This document shows positions 32,328 to 43,593 of a DNA stretch of 64,000 nt, in pieces. A model generated the notes under the pieces. The model was not told where the DNA came from, did no database searches, and saw only the letters and a list, made by a program, of their open reading frames with translations. The translations under genes and the position numbers were made by a program. The stretch is from Ypsolopha sequella (lineage: Eukaryota > Arthropoda > Insecta > Lepidoptera > Ypsolophidae), in NCBI GenBank assembly GCA_934047225.1, contig OW203997.1, positions 6,930,417-6,994,416 on the forward strand, given 5' to 3'. The first letter of the stretch is position 1, and the number at the start of each line of letters is the position of its first letter.

Positions 32328-32726
32328 CTTAAGGTTAAACGTAAGACACTTAGAGCAAAGTGCATAACTTAACTTTGTTTTTCTTGTTCAGGAGTTAAAA
32401 AATAAAAAACATTTTGGCCTGTGGCAATTGACGCCAATAACTAAGTATTAGTGAAGTTTATGAAGCATGAATTAGAAATTTAATGCATGATTAGTCATGA
32501 TCTTGTCCGTCTAAACAAAGTTAAAACAGCATTTTCAGTTGGTTTTGGCAAGATCATGACTAATTGTGTATACAATTTCAAACTCTTGCTTTATAAACTT
32601 CACTAATACTGAACTATTGGCGTCAATTGCCAGAGACCAAAATGTTTTTCAATTTTTAACTTCAAAACAAGATAAACAAAGTTAAGTTATGCACTTTGCG
32701 CTAAGCGACTGAGGTTTAACCTTAAG
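32328..32726. mobile_element. Foldback element, about 175-bp arms
   Basis: CTTAAGGTTAAAC and GTTTAACCTTAAG are the inverted ends. Inside, GCAAAGTGCATAACTTAAC, TGGCAATTGACGCCAATA and AGTCATGATCTTG return inverted at matching distances. About 400 bp, arms with scattered mismatches, loop near 32510-32550. Confidence 0.75.
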
Positions 32727-32959
32727 TTTTATCTAATTCTATTCAGCTGTGAGACTGTCCGTATTGTAACGGAACCTGACAAACAAGGCACTAAACTGGA
32801 ATGTATCTGAAACCAATATTTATTTGATGCAATAATCGACTAATGGATCGGAATGAACAACAGAACATTTATGTTCACGTATACTAACGTCATTTAATTT
32901 TCACTGCTCTTTTTGAATTTATCAATAAATAGTTAATATTCGAATTTTTATTGCGTGAT

Positions 32960-33197
32960 ATTAGAGTGCATTACCAACTAGAAAATATCAATCAAAAACA
33001 AATCCAAAGACAAGAATTTGAAAAAATTCCCCGGGCCAGGATTCGAAACTGCGACCTCTTGTTATCAAGACAAAATAACAAGATAGTCTTGATAACAAGA
33101 GGTCGCAGTTTCGAATCCTGGCCCGGGGAATTTTTTCAAATTCTTGTCTTTGGATTTGTTTTTGATTGATATTTTCTAGTTGGTAATACACTCTAAT
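32960..33197. repeat. Near-perfect 238-bp palindrome with a tRNA-like motif
   Basis: Arms of 112 bp (32960-33071 and 33086-33197) differ at one position that I can see, around a 14-bp loop. Each arm carries GGATTCGAAACTGCGACCTC or its inverse, similar to the T-loop region of tRNA-derived SINEs. The near identity of the arms points to recent formation. Confidence 0.85.
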
Positions 33198-33493
33198 AAT
33201 ATTTAGAGTATTCATAGCGATGGATTTCACAAAATAAACATAAGCGTGATATAATTTTTAATTTCTATAAGCTTTTTTATCTTAAATGAGTGGTATTTTT
33301 TTGTTTAGCTCCTACATGTCCTCTAGATGGCGATATTCTTGTTGCCATAGACAAATTATGTTTTGTAGCAATAAATGTCAAAGTCGGGAATAAGTAAAGC
33401 GTTGGCCATAAGAAAAAGTCAAAGTCCATCCATCCATTGTTATTGTTTGTTGTCTTCTAGTTGTGGCTACAATTTACGCTCAGTACACTGTAA

Positions 33494-33846
33494 CCGGTCG
33501 GCCATAGCTTCAGGCTTCTGGCGGCGCTTCTCGCGGCTTTTCCAGGTGGTTTTTGCGACGGTCTTTGCCCTGCCACGACACCCGTCGGCGCCTTCCACCG
33601 CATCGGATGTATAGCGCGCCCGCTCGCTCGACACTAGGTTCTTCCTACGCGCTCGTTCACTGGCGCAGCTCCCCGCTTCCCCGCACACCGCCGTCGAGAG
33701 AGCGCAAGTCACTCGAAGCCGGACAAGACGCGTGAGATGCGACCCATGGCCGGCCCTATAAAACTTCATGCATTTGTTCGCTCCGCCGGCGCCGTCGCAA
33801 GAACTGTTTGGCGCGCCTCTCGAAGCCTGAAGCTATGGCCGAGGGG
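33494..33846 (-). mobile_element. PIF/Harbinger-like MITE, copy 2
   Basis: 353 bp with inverted ends GGCCATAGCTTCAGGCTT and AAGCCTGAAGCTATGGCC, flanked by TAA on both sides (33491-33493 and 33847-33849). It is the same element as 4590-4946 in reverse orientation. GC-rich, non-coding. Confidence 0.75.
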
Positions 33847-34757
33847 TAAGACCGTATTTCTTTCGATTTCATGTCGTTTCTGATAGCCTATTTATTAATA
33901 CAATTGAAATCAAGACCTAATATTTATAAATTAATTCAATATGATTAAGCTTTTTTTGATTGTGGTAATAATGAATTTGTTTTCGTTCTATAATTTTATC
34001 CTCGCATTAGGGAAAGTAAGTAAGTATCATGGCGTTTTTGTTTTTGACGTATATTGCTAAAAGTACGAGAGCGCCAACCTTAGTAAAGACTTAAAAAGAA
34101 GGAAAAAATTTAAATAAAAGATTCATATCAGATGATATATTTCGTCAGTCGAATGACCCCAAGTTGCGTTTTGTTAGGTTAGGTACATTACTGAAAGAGA
34201 ACTCAATTGGTTGGTTTTTATTGTTTTCCTTATAATTTAGTAATGTTTCATCTGTTATGGTCACGCAATCTGGTTTTTGTAGCTTTTTTTGTGAGCTCGT
34301 ATCTATGTATCGGATACGAACGCGCTGCAGTCAAAAAATTTTATAAATCGATGCAGCTCGTGTAGCGCGGATAAGTGTGCGAAGTTTCATGCGATTTCTT
34401 AAAAGATTTATAAAATTCAAAGACTGCAGTGCGTTTGGCTTTACCCTCCGCTTCAACGGAACAAAGAAATATTTATAAACAATTTTATAAAACAAGAACA
34501 AGATAAAAAAAGGCATTTGTATTCAAATAACTTTTCACTCGATTTCGCAAGTGTCACTATCTCGATAAAAACATAGATATAAGTAAAATAAGTCAAATTT
34601 GAGTTGTGAGCGCTTGCAGCGACATATAAACCTCTTTGTGGTTTCCGTTAGCTGTATAAGTTTTATATATTGTATATTTTTCTTGTATTATTCAATAAAC
34701 GCAAAAAAAGTATTTTAATTGAAAAAATGGAAAATAAATATATTTTTGAAATTTTCG
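33847..34757. other. No gene seen
   Basis: AT-rich, with a TTAGGTTAGG word near 34172 only. No gene recognised. Confidence 0.4.
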
Positions 34758-34935
34758 TTTTGACATCGTCATGACATGAATCTCCAAGGGGGAGTCAGAG
34801 ATGTTTCCGAGTATGGTCTGTAAAGTGCTTACATTCGAACCAAGTTTTACCAACGATTGAGCCATTGTTTTACCAGCGTGATAGGTATTCGGCCATTGCT
34901 GTACTTCGGACACAAATATGGACCAACGTCTCCAT
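34758..34935 (-). mobile_element. SINE body fragment
   Basis: CATGAATCTCCAAGGGGGAG, CAGAGATGTTTCCGAGTATG and GCTGTACTTCGGACACAAA match, with divergence, the body of the SINEs at 50035-50322 and 62560-62903. The tRNA-like head is missing. Confidence 0.5.
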
Positions 34936-35170
34936 GAAGAATAACGACAAATTACCGTGTTTCGTTTTTTATTCAGAATAAAAAGAACGATGAATTTATT
35001 CAAAATTATAAAATCCAAGCCTTGTCATTTACTTGATTACGAAAAGCCATTTAAATCGAAGCACCATTAATGTACGTACAACTCAATTAAAACGTCAGCA
35101 GTTCAGTGCAATATCACTTGCTGACATGTGCGATTGTCGTTTATTACTCGTTATTATTTATCTCTCAGCG

Positions 35171-35537
35171 TTAAGGGTTGGTGCTCCGGATTTGTAACAA
35201 AATATTAAGTAATAATTATAACGGCCAAAATGTAACTTTTAGCTAAGAGCAATGTATATCAATAGTTTGATACATGTATAAAAATATTTTTAATGATATT
35301 ACAATAGCTATAAAACAATTAGCTTTTCCATAGTCGGGATACCAGCCGTGAATTCCTAAAATAATGTAATATCACACTTATGGAAAACAATTATTTTGAA
35401 GCTACCTTGATGTCATTAAAATACGTTTATGCATATAGTGACCTATTGGTATACATTGCTCTAAGCTAAAAGTTGTATTTTGGCCGTTATAATTCTTTCT
35501 TAATATTTTGGTACCAATACGGATAATCGATCCTTAA
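35171..35537. mobile_element. Palindromic MITE with TTAAGG ends, copy 1
   Basis: Starts TTAAGGGTTGGTGCTCCGGA and ends GATAATCGATCCTTAA. The halves are inverted: TATAACGGCCAAAATGTAAC on the left, TTGTATTTTGGCCGTTATAA on the right. Related sequence makes up part of each arm at 24555-26537 and the element at 41319-42123. TTAA at the ends recalls piggyBac targets, but the adjacent GGG is opposite to the usual CCC, so I do not assign it. Confidence 0.65.
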
Positions 35538-36087
35538 GTAATAAACTCAAACGGTTTGAAACGTGTCGTTTTACATGATTTGTAATCAGATATCGGAAAT
35601 ATTATTTATTTATTTCAAAGAAACATAAATTATATAGGTACATAAAGGTGTATAGGGTAGGTAGATAATGTAAATTTGGAACTCAATGTTTAGAAATAAA
35701 ATATGGAAAAAATGTCTCCAATAAATATTATTTTAAGTTAATACCAATTCATCGGAGATTATAAATTCTGAGCAGTGATTGATAAATAGGTAAAAACTCA
35801 TGTATTTATATCACCAATTATATTGTCACCGCTTCTCTTTTTTACTGCAGCAGCATACGCCATCGATAATTAATTTAATAAATATAAAGTATGTTAATAA
35901 ATTAATATGGATCACCCGATGAATACAACAAAACCAGGTCAGAATTCTAATCCCTGGAGTATCCATATTAAAATCAACATAACCCAAGTAAATAAATTCC
36001 ACTATCTAATTCCGGTCTTTGTATACCTAGATAAAACACGCATACATCATATGAACATATTTTTAATTTTGCACAAAAACGCTCATA
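35538..36087. other. No gene seen
   Basis: AT-rich, no recognised feature. Confidence 0.4.
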
Positions 36088-36352
36088 TACAACGTGTAAC
36101 AAAAAGGTGTAACCATATTTGAAGAGCTTATTCAGTCAATAATATAGAACAACTTTAACTATGGAGCCAACCCTGAAATATCAAAAATAAATCTACCCTT
36201 TCATACGTTTCGGCCGAGCGGCATTGCATTTTTCTATGAAACAGTAAATTTTTTTTTCAAAGTACAGGGTTTATTCCATAGTAAAAGTTGTTCTATGTCA
36301 TTGATTGAACAAGCTCTTCAAATATGGTTACACCTTTCTGTTAAACGTTGTA
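36088..36352. mobile_element. MITE with about 80-bp terminal inverted repeats, copy 1
   Basis: Ends TACAACGTGTAACA-type and TGTTAAACGTTGTA. AAGGTGTAACCATATTTGAA is inverted as TTCAAATATGGTTACACCTT, and the arms extend to the AGAACAACTTTAACTATGG block. The centre holds GGCCGAGCGGCATTGCAT. A second copy with the centre inverted lies at 59272-59542. The end sequence may be palindromic enough to favour TA targets, but this is not proven. Confidence 0.75.
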
Positions 36353-37116
36353 TAACCGCTAAATCTGCCCAGCAGATTTTGCTGCAGTACAGACGATATG
36401 CGAGAAAAATACTGTTGTTTCTTTTCTGTGTATTTCATGAAATACACGGAATATTATAATCAGTTTCTTATATATGCATTTTGACTATATAATTCAGGGT
36501 TTTGAAATTGGAAAATGTTTGGATATATTTTCCTCGATAGACATAATTGTTGAAATGAGGTCTTCAAACACACTTTTTGTCCTCGTTTGACAGAACTACA
36601 GAACTCAAACATATTTATTTTATTAGGTGTGTTTTAACAATATCTAGAGATTTGATATTTGAAATTTTGCTAGTTATTTTAGTTTTTTTAATAAAAATAT
36701 AAAACCAATTTTTTTCCCTTTTGCCCTGAATCCGCCCCTCTCGCACTGCGCGATTTTTCGCTTGGAGTGACAGTGACAAAAATAAAATTCCCATAGCCTC
36801 TTAAATAGTATTTATTTTATCTAAATTAGGTAAAGGCTTCCTGTTTCTTGAGGGTATTCTAAAAAGTGCTTACATGAGTAGTACAGCGACTTTATAGTTA
36901 AGAGGATGGCCTACCCTAGCAACTTTTTTTATTACCCGTCCAGCACAATAAGTCCAATGGCAAAGACCTTATTCGCTTTTGATAGAGGCGATTTTACGTT
37001 GGCTCATTGGGCTCCTTTTCTTGGACGCCTAATACTAATGATCACGCAGCGAAACAGCAAATTGGCATGTTTTAGCTAATACTGAAATATTTTGTAGGAA
37101 AATAAATATTGGATTT
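36353..37116. other. No gene; dispersed repeat fragments
   Basis: The parts near 36520-36660 and 36725-36780 resemble the repeats at 23215-23345 and 26620-26690. No gene recognised. Confidence 0.4.
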
Positions 37117-37447
37117 AAGTAGAATCCCTTCATATTTCTGTTACCTATTTTATGAAAAAAAAAAACAAGTTGATCTCTTAACCACGTTTGAAAACCAAAC
37201 AAAAGAGGATGGAAACATTTTTTTTAAAACTCGTAGTACATTATTTATAGACAGCAACTTGATTTTCAACACAAACACTTGTACCATTTGTTTCATAAAA
37301 TATATTTGTTGCACACTTCCCAACCGGTTTCGGAAATCAGTCCATCTTCAGGAATTTTTTCAAAAAATATATTTAATGAAACAAATGATACAAGTGTTTT
37401 TGATGAAAATCAAGATGCGTAATACGTTGTTTATAAGTAGAATCCCT
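37117..37447. mobile_element. Insertion with 13-bp duplications and a hairpin
   Basis: AAGTAGAATCCCT occurs at 37117-37129 and again at 37435-37447, flanking about 305 bp. Inside is a hairpin: CACTTGTACCATTTGTTTCA and TGAAACAAATGATACAAGTG pair around a loop with CCAACCGGTTTCGGAAATC, then AGTCCATCTTCAGG. On the minus strand the loop reads CTGAAGATGGACTGATTTCC, then GAAACCGG, compatible with a hammerhead-type CUGANGA...GAAA core. Long variable duplications and such cores fit a short Penelope-like remnant (inference). Confidence 0.55.
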
Positions 37448-37835
37448 AGATAAAAGGTCAATAAATCAAATACATTTTTTTCAGTGCAAGGAGAGTCCGA
37501 ATTTCTTCAAACGAATCCTCGAAAGTCTGGCGTTGTTCATGCTCTAGGCTCATAAGTGTATTAATAAGTGGAGCCGATCATAGAGTATATTGAATACAAG
37601 AAAGAGCCGGGAGGAGCCGATATTGACTGTAATGTGTCAAAGAAATTCCACGTTGGCGTTTCAGTTCAAGCTCGTGAAAGTTTATGATTTTCAGCGAGCT
37701 CTGTATAGCAGCGAGAAATTTACAGCATCAGTCTGATGTTAATGGGAAAATTATCGTTCGGGAGGTGCATTTATCTGAATTCTGCGGGCCTGCAGCATTT
37801 GTTACCAAATAAAAGGGATTATAATGAATGAAAAC

Positions 37836-37978
37836 CAACACTTGTACTGTTTCACAATTTACTTTATAACACAATTAACCCCAACTAGTTTCGCCTTATC
37901 GGCATTCTTAATCTGCCTTGGTGAAACTAGTCGGGGTAAATTGTGTTATAAAGTCAATTGTGAAATAGTACAAGTGTT
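37836..37978. repeat. Hairpin with about 60-bp arms
   Basis: CACTTGTACTGTTTCACAAT and the inverse ATTGTGAAATAGTACAAGTG enclose ACTAGTTTCGCC...GGTGAAACTAGT. The minus strand contains AAGAATGCCGATAAGGCGAAA, printed as AAGAATGCCGATAAGG and CGAAAC, the same layout as the loop at 37300-37360 with different arms. Confidence 0.65.
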
Positions 37979-39840
37979 TGTTGTCATCCATGATGATGTT
38001 TCACCAAGAGCCCACAATCGCAAGTATTTAAGGGATTATAATTTTGCTAATTTTATTGCACTGAATTATTTGACCGTCACGTCGTTGTAACTAAATGTGT
38101 ATAAAATATGCTAGAATACAGAATACAGACGGCTTTTTGCGAAAAAATTATGAAAAATATTTTTTGTTTTTATGGTGAGGGTTCAAAAAATTTACCTATA
38201 TATTTTGACTCCAGTAAGTGAAAGGGCGTTGGTTAAGGATTGTAAATATAATTTAATAATTGTTTTCTTGATATTCTGGTAATCAATTTGACAAAATATA
38301 CTCAAAAAATTATGCTCCCCTCTTGATTTCTAAAAGTAAGCAAGCAAAAATTTTAAAATATACTGTTATATAGAGAGACGTGCTACTAAAATGTATGTGA
38401 ACCCTTGGCGCGAACGCGAATCGAACTTGTATTAGCCTGTTTTATTTTGTACTTTAAATTTTCCGGATTCTTGATGAATATAATAATATTTTAGTCAAAA
38501 AAAATAACTAAGTTCATTCAGAGTGCTTATTAGGATTTAAATTAACATCTGATTTTTACAGAATTAACTTACAAAAGATAAGACAGCGCTTTCTGAGCTT
38601 TATCAAATACACTCTGTGAAAACAACTTTGGTTACCCGTGAATTTATATTTGGGAGTTAATCTCCGAAATACGCATTTAATTTCCATCTCGTGACGTCAG
38701 GGTTATCCAACTAAGCTTATTATGCCGTTGACGGCAAAATAAACGAATCCATTCAATTAAAATTGCCGTAAGACGCTAATCCTTGAGAACTTGGGCTTAC
38801 AGAATCTTTCCTACGTAATAATGAAATTGGCATAGATTAAATTATGTTAAGGTGTGTTAATTCGAAAACCATTTTCGAGATTTTTTTTGGAGAATATTAT
38901 TGTAACTAATTAAATTAACTTATATTCGCAGGTGTAAACTTCATATTTCAAGCTATTTAAAAAATATATTAATCTTGTTTGAAACAAATATCTAAACTAT
39001 TATATATCAAATTGCTTAAATATTTTGTTCAGATTATTATCAACTTGTCTTTATTTGTGGGCATAAACAATCCTGATTGCTACGCTGAAGTGAAAAAATT
39101 CGATAGAGTTATCGTTCGGCCGTATATCCATCTCTATCACGCTCATAATAAATGTGTCAAAGATGGACGTATGCTCGAACGATAGAAGATCTGCCGAATC
39201 TTTTTTGGAGTACCGAGCTGGTCTTCTTTATTTGGGTAGTTATATCAGCGAGTGTCTTCTGCAGAAGCTTATAACAAAGGGCCTCTGTATATTTGAATTA
39301 GAATATCAGGGTGGAATCTCATAAAATATGAACGTCTTAACTCTGTTGTATTTGAAGTAAAACCTCAATAAACTATTCTGTAATTCCTTTACAACAAAAG
39401 CCGAGGAATTTGGATATCTCTGAGAGGTATACAAAGCTTAAGAATTGATTTAAATGCGGACTCGGTTAGACTTGAATTTGTGCTGCTTATTATGATATAC
39501 ACAGTGCATTATATCGATGGTCTATATAAGTACACAATAAAAAAATATACAATTTAGAATATATATTTAAGGAGTCGTAATATAAATTTTTGTGATGGTG
39601 ATAATCGTATGATATAAATAAGAAAACAGTCAATGTACAGTTTAAAAACTTAATTAACACACTATATTTATCTCAATAATATTTGATAATATTATTGCCA
39701 CATCCTTTTTGCGATACTCACAAGGTTGTAAACCTACTTGTCAAATTAGTTTTTTGTAGTAAGGGAGTAAATAAAAGCAATTTTGTTTCAACAAATACAT
39801 TATTTTTAAACATTTTTAAATAGCTTTTTATAAAACGTCA
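37979..39840. other. No gene seen apart from one small hairpin
   Basis: AT-rich, 1.9 kb. Only the hairpin at 39110-39184 stands out. Confidence 0.4.
39110..39184. other. 75-nt stem-loop
   Basis: TATCGTTCGGCCGTATATCC-ATCT pairs with AGAT-GGACGTATGCTCGAACGATA, about 20 of 24 positions, around a loop of about 26 bases. Size and mismatch pattern are like a microRNA precursor, but a short foldback repeat is at least as likely. Nothing shows transcription. Confidence 0.35.
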
Positions 39841-40440
39841 CTTTGTTTTCCCAAGGGAGGTAATTCGTATTTAAATCCATTTTTCCCGCTTCGATTTATC
39901 TTTTTAGGGCGGCCGCACACATCCTGTTTTAAAGGACGTAAGAGAAAGTGTAAAACAATCCACATGCTTCAGTTTTTTATTGTGTACCCTGCAGCTACGC
40001 CTCAGGAAAGTGTTTTTGGAGTAGTTTGTAGATCCAATGCCAATATACAACAATGTACCAGAACGTGAGGTCGTGTGACGTGGAACTTTAAAATGATTTT
40101 TTTCCAAAAGAGGAGAAAGGTCAATATTTTTATGAGTAAGTTTGAATAAAAATGTTGCATCAAGGAATGACCGACGGCTTTCAAGTGTAGGTAGTTTTCG
40201 TCGCTTAGAGGCATATTCATAATTCAGAAAGTGACCACAGGTTCTAAACTCAAGAGCCTTTATGAGTTTCCTTTGTACTCGTTCGATCGAGGTTACATCT
40301 ACATTGTAATGCGGACTCCACACAGTACTGGCGAAATCTAAAACGCTACGGACATACGCAAAATATAAAGTCTTATAGAAGGTTTTCCCTAATCTTAGTA
40401 TCATGCCTAGATTTTTGAAAGCTTTAGTCACAATATTGAG
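39841..40440 (-). mobile_element. 5'-truncated jockey/CR1-like LINE
   Basis: Consists of the terminal part of RT (pseudogene entry 39904-40431) and a short AT-rich 3' region. Truncation at the 5' side near 40440 is the usual result of incomplete reverse transcription. No target duplication was identified. Confidence 0.7.
39904..40431 (-). pseudogene. C-terminal end of a LINE reverse transcriptase (about 175 aa)
   Basis: An open frame with the standard end of jockey/CR1-type ORF2: LYFAYVRSVLDFASTVWSPH, then VTSIERVQRKLIKALEFR, YEYASKRRKLPTLESRR, FLFKLTHKNIDLSPLL and FLRRSCRVHNKK. This region follows the RT palm/thumb, and the catalytic YADD box would lie upstream in the missing part. The frame has no internal stop, so the copy is fairly young although truncated. 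I cannot choose between jockey and CR1. Its first codon is not a real start. Confidence 0.8.
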
Positions 40441-41318
40441 TTATGTTTTTTAACTCCCATTGCTAAATCATCGCAGTTCGTATCGTGGCTCGAAACCATC
40501 TTATAATAAAGCATTTACTGAAATTTAAAGGTTTTATATTGACGAAATTTAAAAAATTATTAAATCGTAAATTATACATTTTAAGTAATTATTAATAATT
40601 CAGAAATGACACATTTTACTTTTATGCATAATCGTATTTTATATACCATTTTCAACCATATCTATATTATAAACAAATCTATATTTGTACGACTGGTTTA
40701 CACAAAACCAATCAGTGTACCACAGTGCTATGGCAGCAGGGAACGAATCAGGGGGCTGTTGGCAGTAGAAAACGAATCAGGGGGCTGTTAAGAGCCCAGC
40801 GTAATATCGTAATATAGACATTTAAAAAAGATTTTCTCAGTGCCAAATTTCAAGACAAAGAACGTCTTCTCAAATACTTGAGTAGTAGTTTCAAACTTAA
40901 TTAATTACTGTCCTTATTATCTTAATTAAAACAACAGACTGTCAACCACAATCAAAACTCAGACAAAGCCACAACTTTTCTAGAACTATTTGACCGAACC
41001 TCACTGTCTAGTCTATCTGTAGGCAAAGTCTCGAAGCGATTCTCGGATACATGAACTGTAACTTAACAACTGGACTTATCTACAAGTTGCCGCAAACTTA
41101 TCTGTGAAGTAGAAAGCAATTTAGATCTAAGAAATAGAGTGTATTTTGCATCTAACAACTGTATGGAAAAGTTTGTAGATACTTAAGTGAAAACTGGAAG
41201 TTTCTACTGGGTTCTGCAATTAGGCAAGCGATTTAGTGAATTCTCTTGAAGCGGTCAGTCGAGTTGGCGCGTGAGTTAGTCAATTATGCAAATATTTCGT
41301 TGAACTAAAACGACTTTA
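40441..41318. other. No gene; one local tandem duplication
   Basis: GGGAACGAATCAGGGGGCTG and AAAACGAATCAGGGGGCTGT form an imperfect tandem pair of about 33 bp at 40738-40790. Nothing else recognised. Confidence 0.45.
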
Positions 41319-42123
41319 AGAAGCGATTCTCCGGACTTGTAACAAAATATTAAGATACTGGCTAAAATACAACTTTTAGCTAAGAGCAGTGTATTAATTT
41401 ATTACAATTTTATATACATAAACGTATTTCTAATGATATTATGAAAGCTTTAAAATAATTGGATTTTCCATAAGATTGAATACAAAAATACAAATACAAA
41501 AATATTTATTTCGGTAAAAAAACACATTTTAACAAAAACATTGTTGAGGCCTTCTTGTAAGTATAAAAATACTTGTAACAGAAGACCCCACTCTTCCTAA
41601 GCCATAAATTATTAAAATTTATACCAAAACAAATAATTGTAATAAACTTTATAACAAAAATTAATATATTTATACATGACAATTAAAGTTAAATGCACGG
41701 TCTTATTCGTGAGTGTGTGTAAATGTGTGGATATGTGTGAAATGGGCGAATATATGTCTGTGTGTGAGTGTGTAGTGTGTGAGGGTGCGTGTGTAAGTAA
41801 GTAAAGGGTAGGTGAGTTAATGTGAAGAGTTATTTTGTGCGTATTGTAGGTATCTATTTATATATATATTTTTTTATTGTTTCGGAAAAAATATGATATT
41901 ACCATGGTATACATATAATACTTAACACTATTAACATCTTTTTGTTTGTTCATTGAAGTTATTAATTTTTCATTTAGTTTTTCTATCTTCACTCCTACGG
42001 AAAATCCAATTATTTTGAAGCAACCATAGTGAATATCTACCTTTCTCTTAGCTAAAAGTTGTATTTTAGCCGTTATAATTATTTCTTAATATATTGCTAC
42101 ACATCCGGAGAATCTACCCTTAA
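41319..42123. mobile_element. Palindromic MITE with TTAAG ends, interrupted copy
   Basis: Left end TTAAGAAGCGATTCTCCGGA, right end TCCGGAGAATCTACCCTTAA. The inner segments GGCTAAAATACAACTTTTAG and CTAAAAGTTGTATTTTAGCC are inverted. Between about 41478 and 41990 it is split by foreign DNA: a minus-strand LINE-like 3' end with TACAAATACAAA tail and a GT-rich microsatellite. Confidence 0.65.
41691..41815 (+). repeat. GT-rich imperfect microsatellite
   Basis: Repeated GTGTGTG, GTGTGAG and GTGTGT words with interruptions, inside the DNA inserted into the palindromic MITE. Confidence 0.7.
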
Positions 42124-43023
42124 GCTATACGTTTGTGTAAATATTTACATCTAAATGTGGTAAATGTTTTCAGAAGAGAGGAAATTAAATTAAGTGTATA
42201 CTTTTTCATGCCAATATGTTTACTTGTTTTTTACGCTGTATTATATATTTAGAAACAAAGTTTAAATCTCTGAACATAATTGCGATACATTTTTTGTAAA
42301 TATACGCTACACGTAAAGGTAAGAGCCATACAGTTCCCATGGGGCGATAATAAAAGATATAAATACTGAGTGTAAATAGAGTGCGACCTTTAAATAAAAC
42401 CACATACTTTACTGATCATACTGAACAACTCTCTGAAGAAAAATACCCAGATAACAATATATATAACTGAATCTTAAAGACTTTATCTCGCAGGAGGAAA
42501 GTCTATTTTACAACGCTTTGCGTGAACAGCTGTTTCCCGGACGACGCTGCTTTAAAAAAGCCCGTATCTTGGTGCGTTAGGGTTGACGCATTTTTGTTTA
42601 AAAACTCAAATATTTACTAAATTAATGGTTTGTGCAGGTATGTTTCTTGGAAAAAGTGATTCAGTATGATCGGTAGAATATAGTCTATTTACACCCGGTA
42701 TATTAAAGACAGTTTAACACATTTAATACCGAGACGGGAATAAGCTTGCTTTATTTTTTGGTGTAATTTATACTAAAATAAATGTTATCACTTTTACTGA
42801 CGAAACCTCATTACAGATGAAAAATTAAAACTTTTTGATACTACAAATTTATTAATGATTTTCATTTTATTTTCTTAATATTTGTCGAGATGTTATAAAC
42901 TTGAACGCATTCAGAACTCTATTTTGTGTTTTTATAATCATATCGTATAATTTGCTAAAGGCAACTTAACTACTAAAGGCCATTTAATTAAATAAACAAC
43001 AAATAAATACAAACACTGATACA
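42124..43023. other. No gene seen
   Basis: AT-rich left flank of the complete BEL element, with no recognised feature. Confidence 0.4.
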
Positions 43024-43028
43024 ATGTT

Positions 43029-43493
43029 TGTGCACGCGATATGACGGCAGTGCTTTGTATCACCATAGGTTTTAAAAATAGCGGGAAGTGAAGAGAAATA
43101 ATTACGAAGATGAAAGATCTGACCTTGGGAAGGAGCTGCATGCACCACAAACCACGCTTCGCCTGAGCCACCAAGTCTCTGGTGTTCTCCAAGATGGTTT
43201 TCTTCTTCCTCTTCGTGCCTGGTTGCGCTCTTCTCGGCTAATCTTCTTCGTAATAGTAATAGATGAAAATGAGGCGCACAGCGGGTGCGATCTCAAAATG
43301 GCGGGCGGTAGGGTCGAGGTAGGACCTAGTCGAATGACAATCAGCGTATACCTCCGGCGTGAAAGGCTTCTGATTGACGACTGATTGATTTGCGTCCAAA
43401 ACTAAGCGGGTGGAGATGCAGCGAAAATGACAGTTGAAAATATTAATTCACAACTACCCCGCAGTATGAGAGCCACAAGAAGTGGCGCGAACA
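43029..43493 (-). repeat. 3' LTR of the complete BEL element
   Basis: On the minus strand it starts TGTTCGCGCC and ends CGCGTGCACA (TG...CA). Same sequence as 49399-49863. Confidence 0.93.
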
Positions 43494-43506
43494 TTTGCCC
43501 CCGGCG
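43494..43506 (-). other. Polypurine tract
   Basis: On the minus strand GCCGGGGGCAAA lies directly before the 3' LTR, at the plus-strand priming position. Confidence 0.6.
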
Positions 43507-43593
43507 TTAAAACCATTGGTTTTAAAATAAGAATAGAAAAGTAAAAATAAGACAGAGAATAACGAAATTTTGAAGCGGGGGCAAAGAAAGGAG

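Noticed and set aside
35171..35537. Assignment of the TTAAGG palindromic MITE to piggyBac
   Set aside because: TTAA is present at the ends but the following GGG is in the wrong orientation for the usual CCC end, and TTAA is common in AT-rich DNA.
43088..43384. 98-codon frame repeated identically at 49458-49754
   Set aside because: It lies within the LTRs of the minus-strand BEL element, antisense to it.
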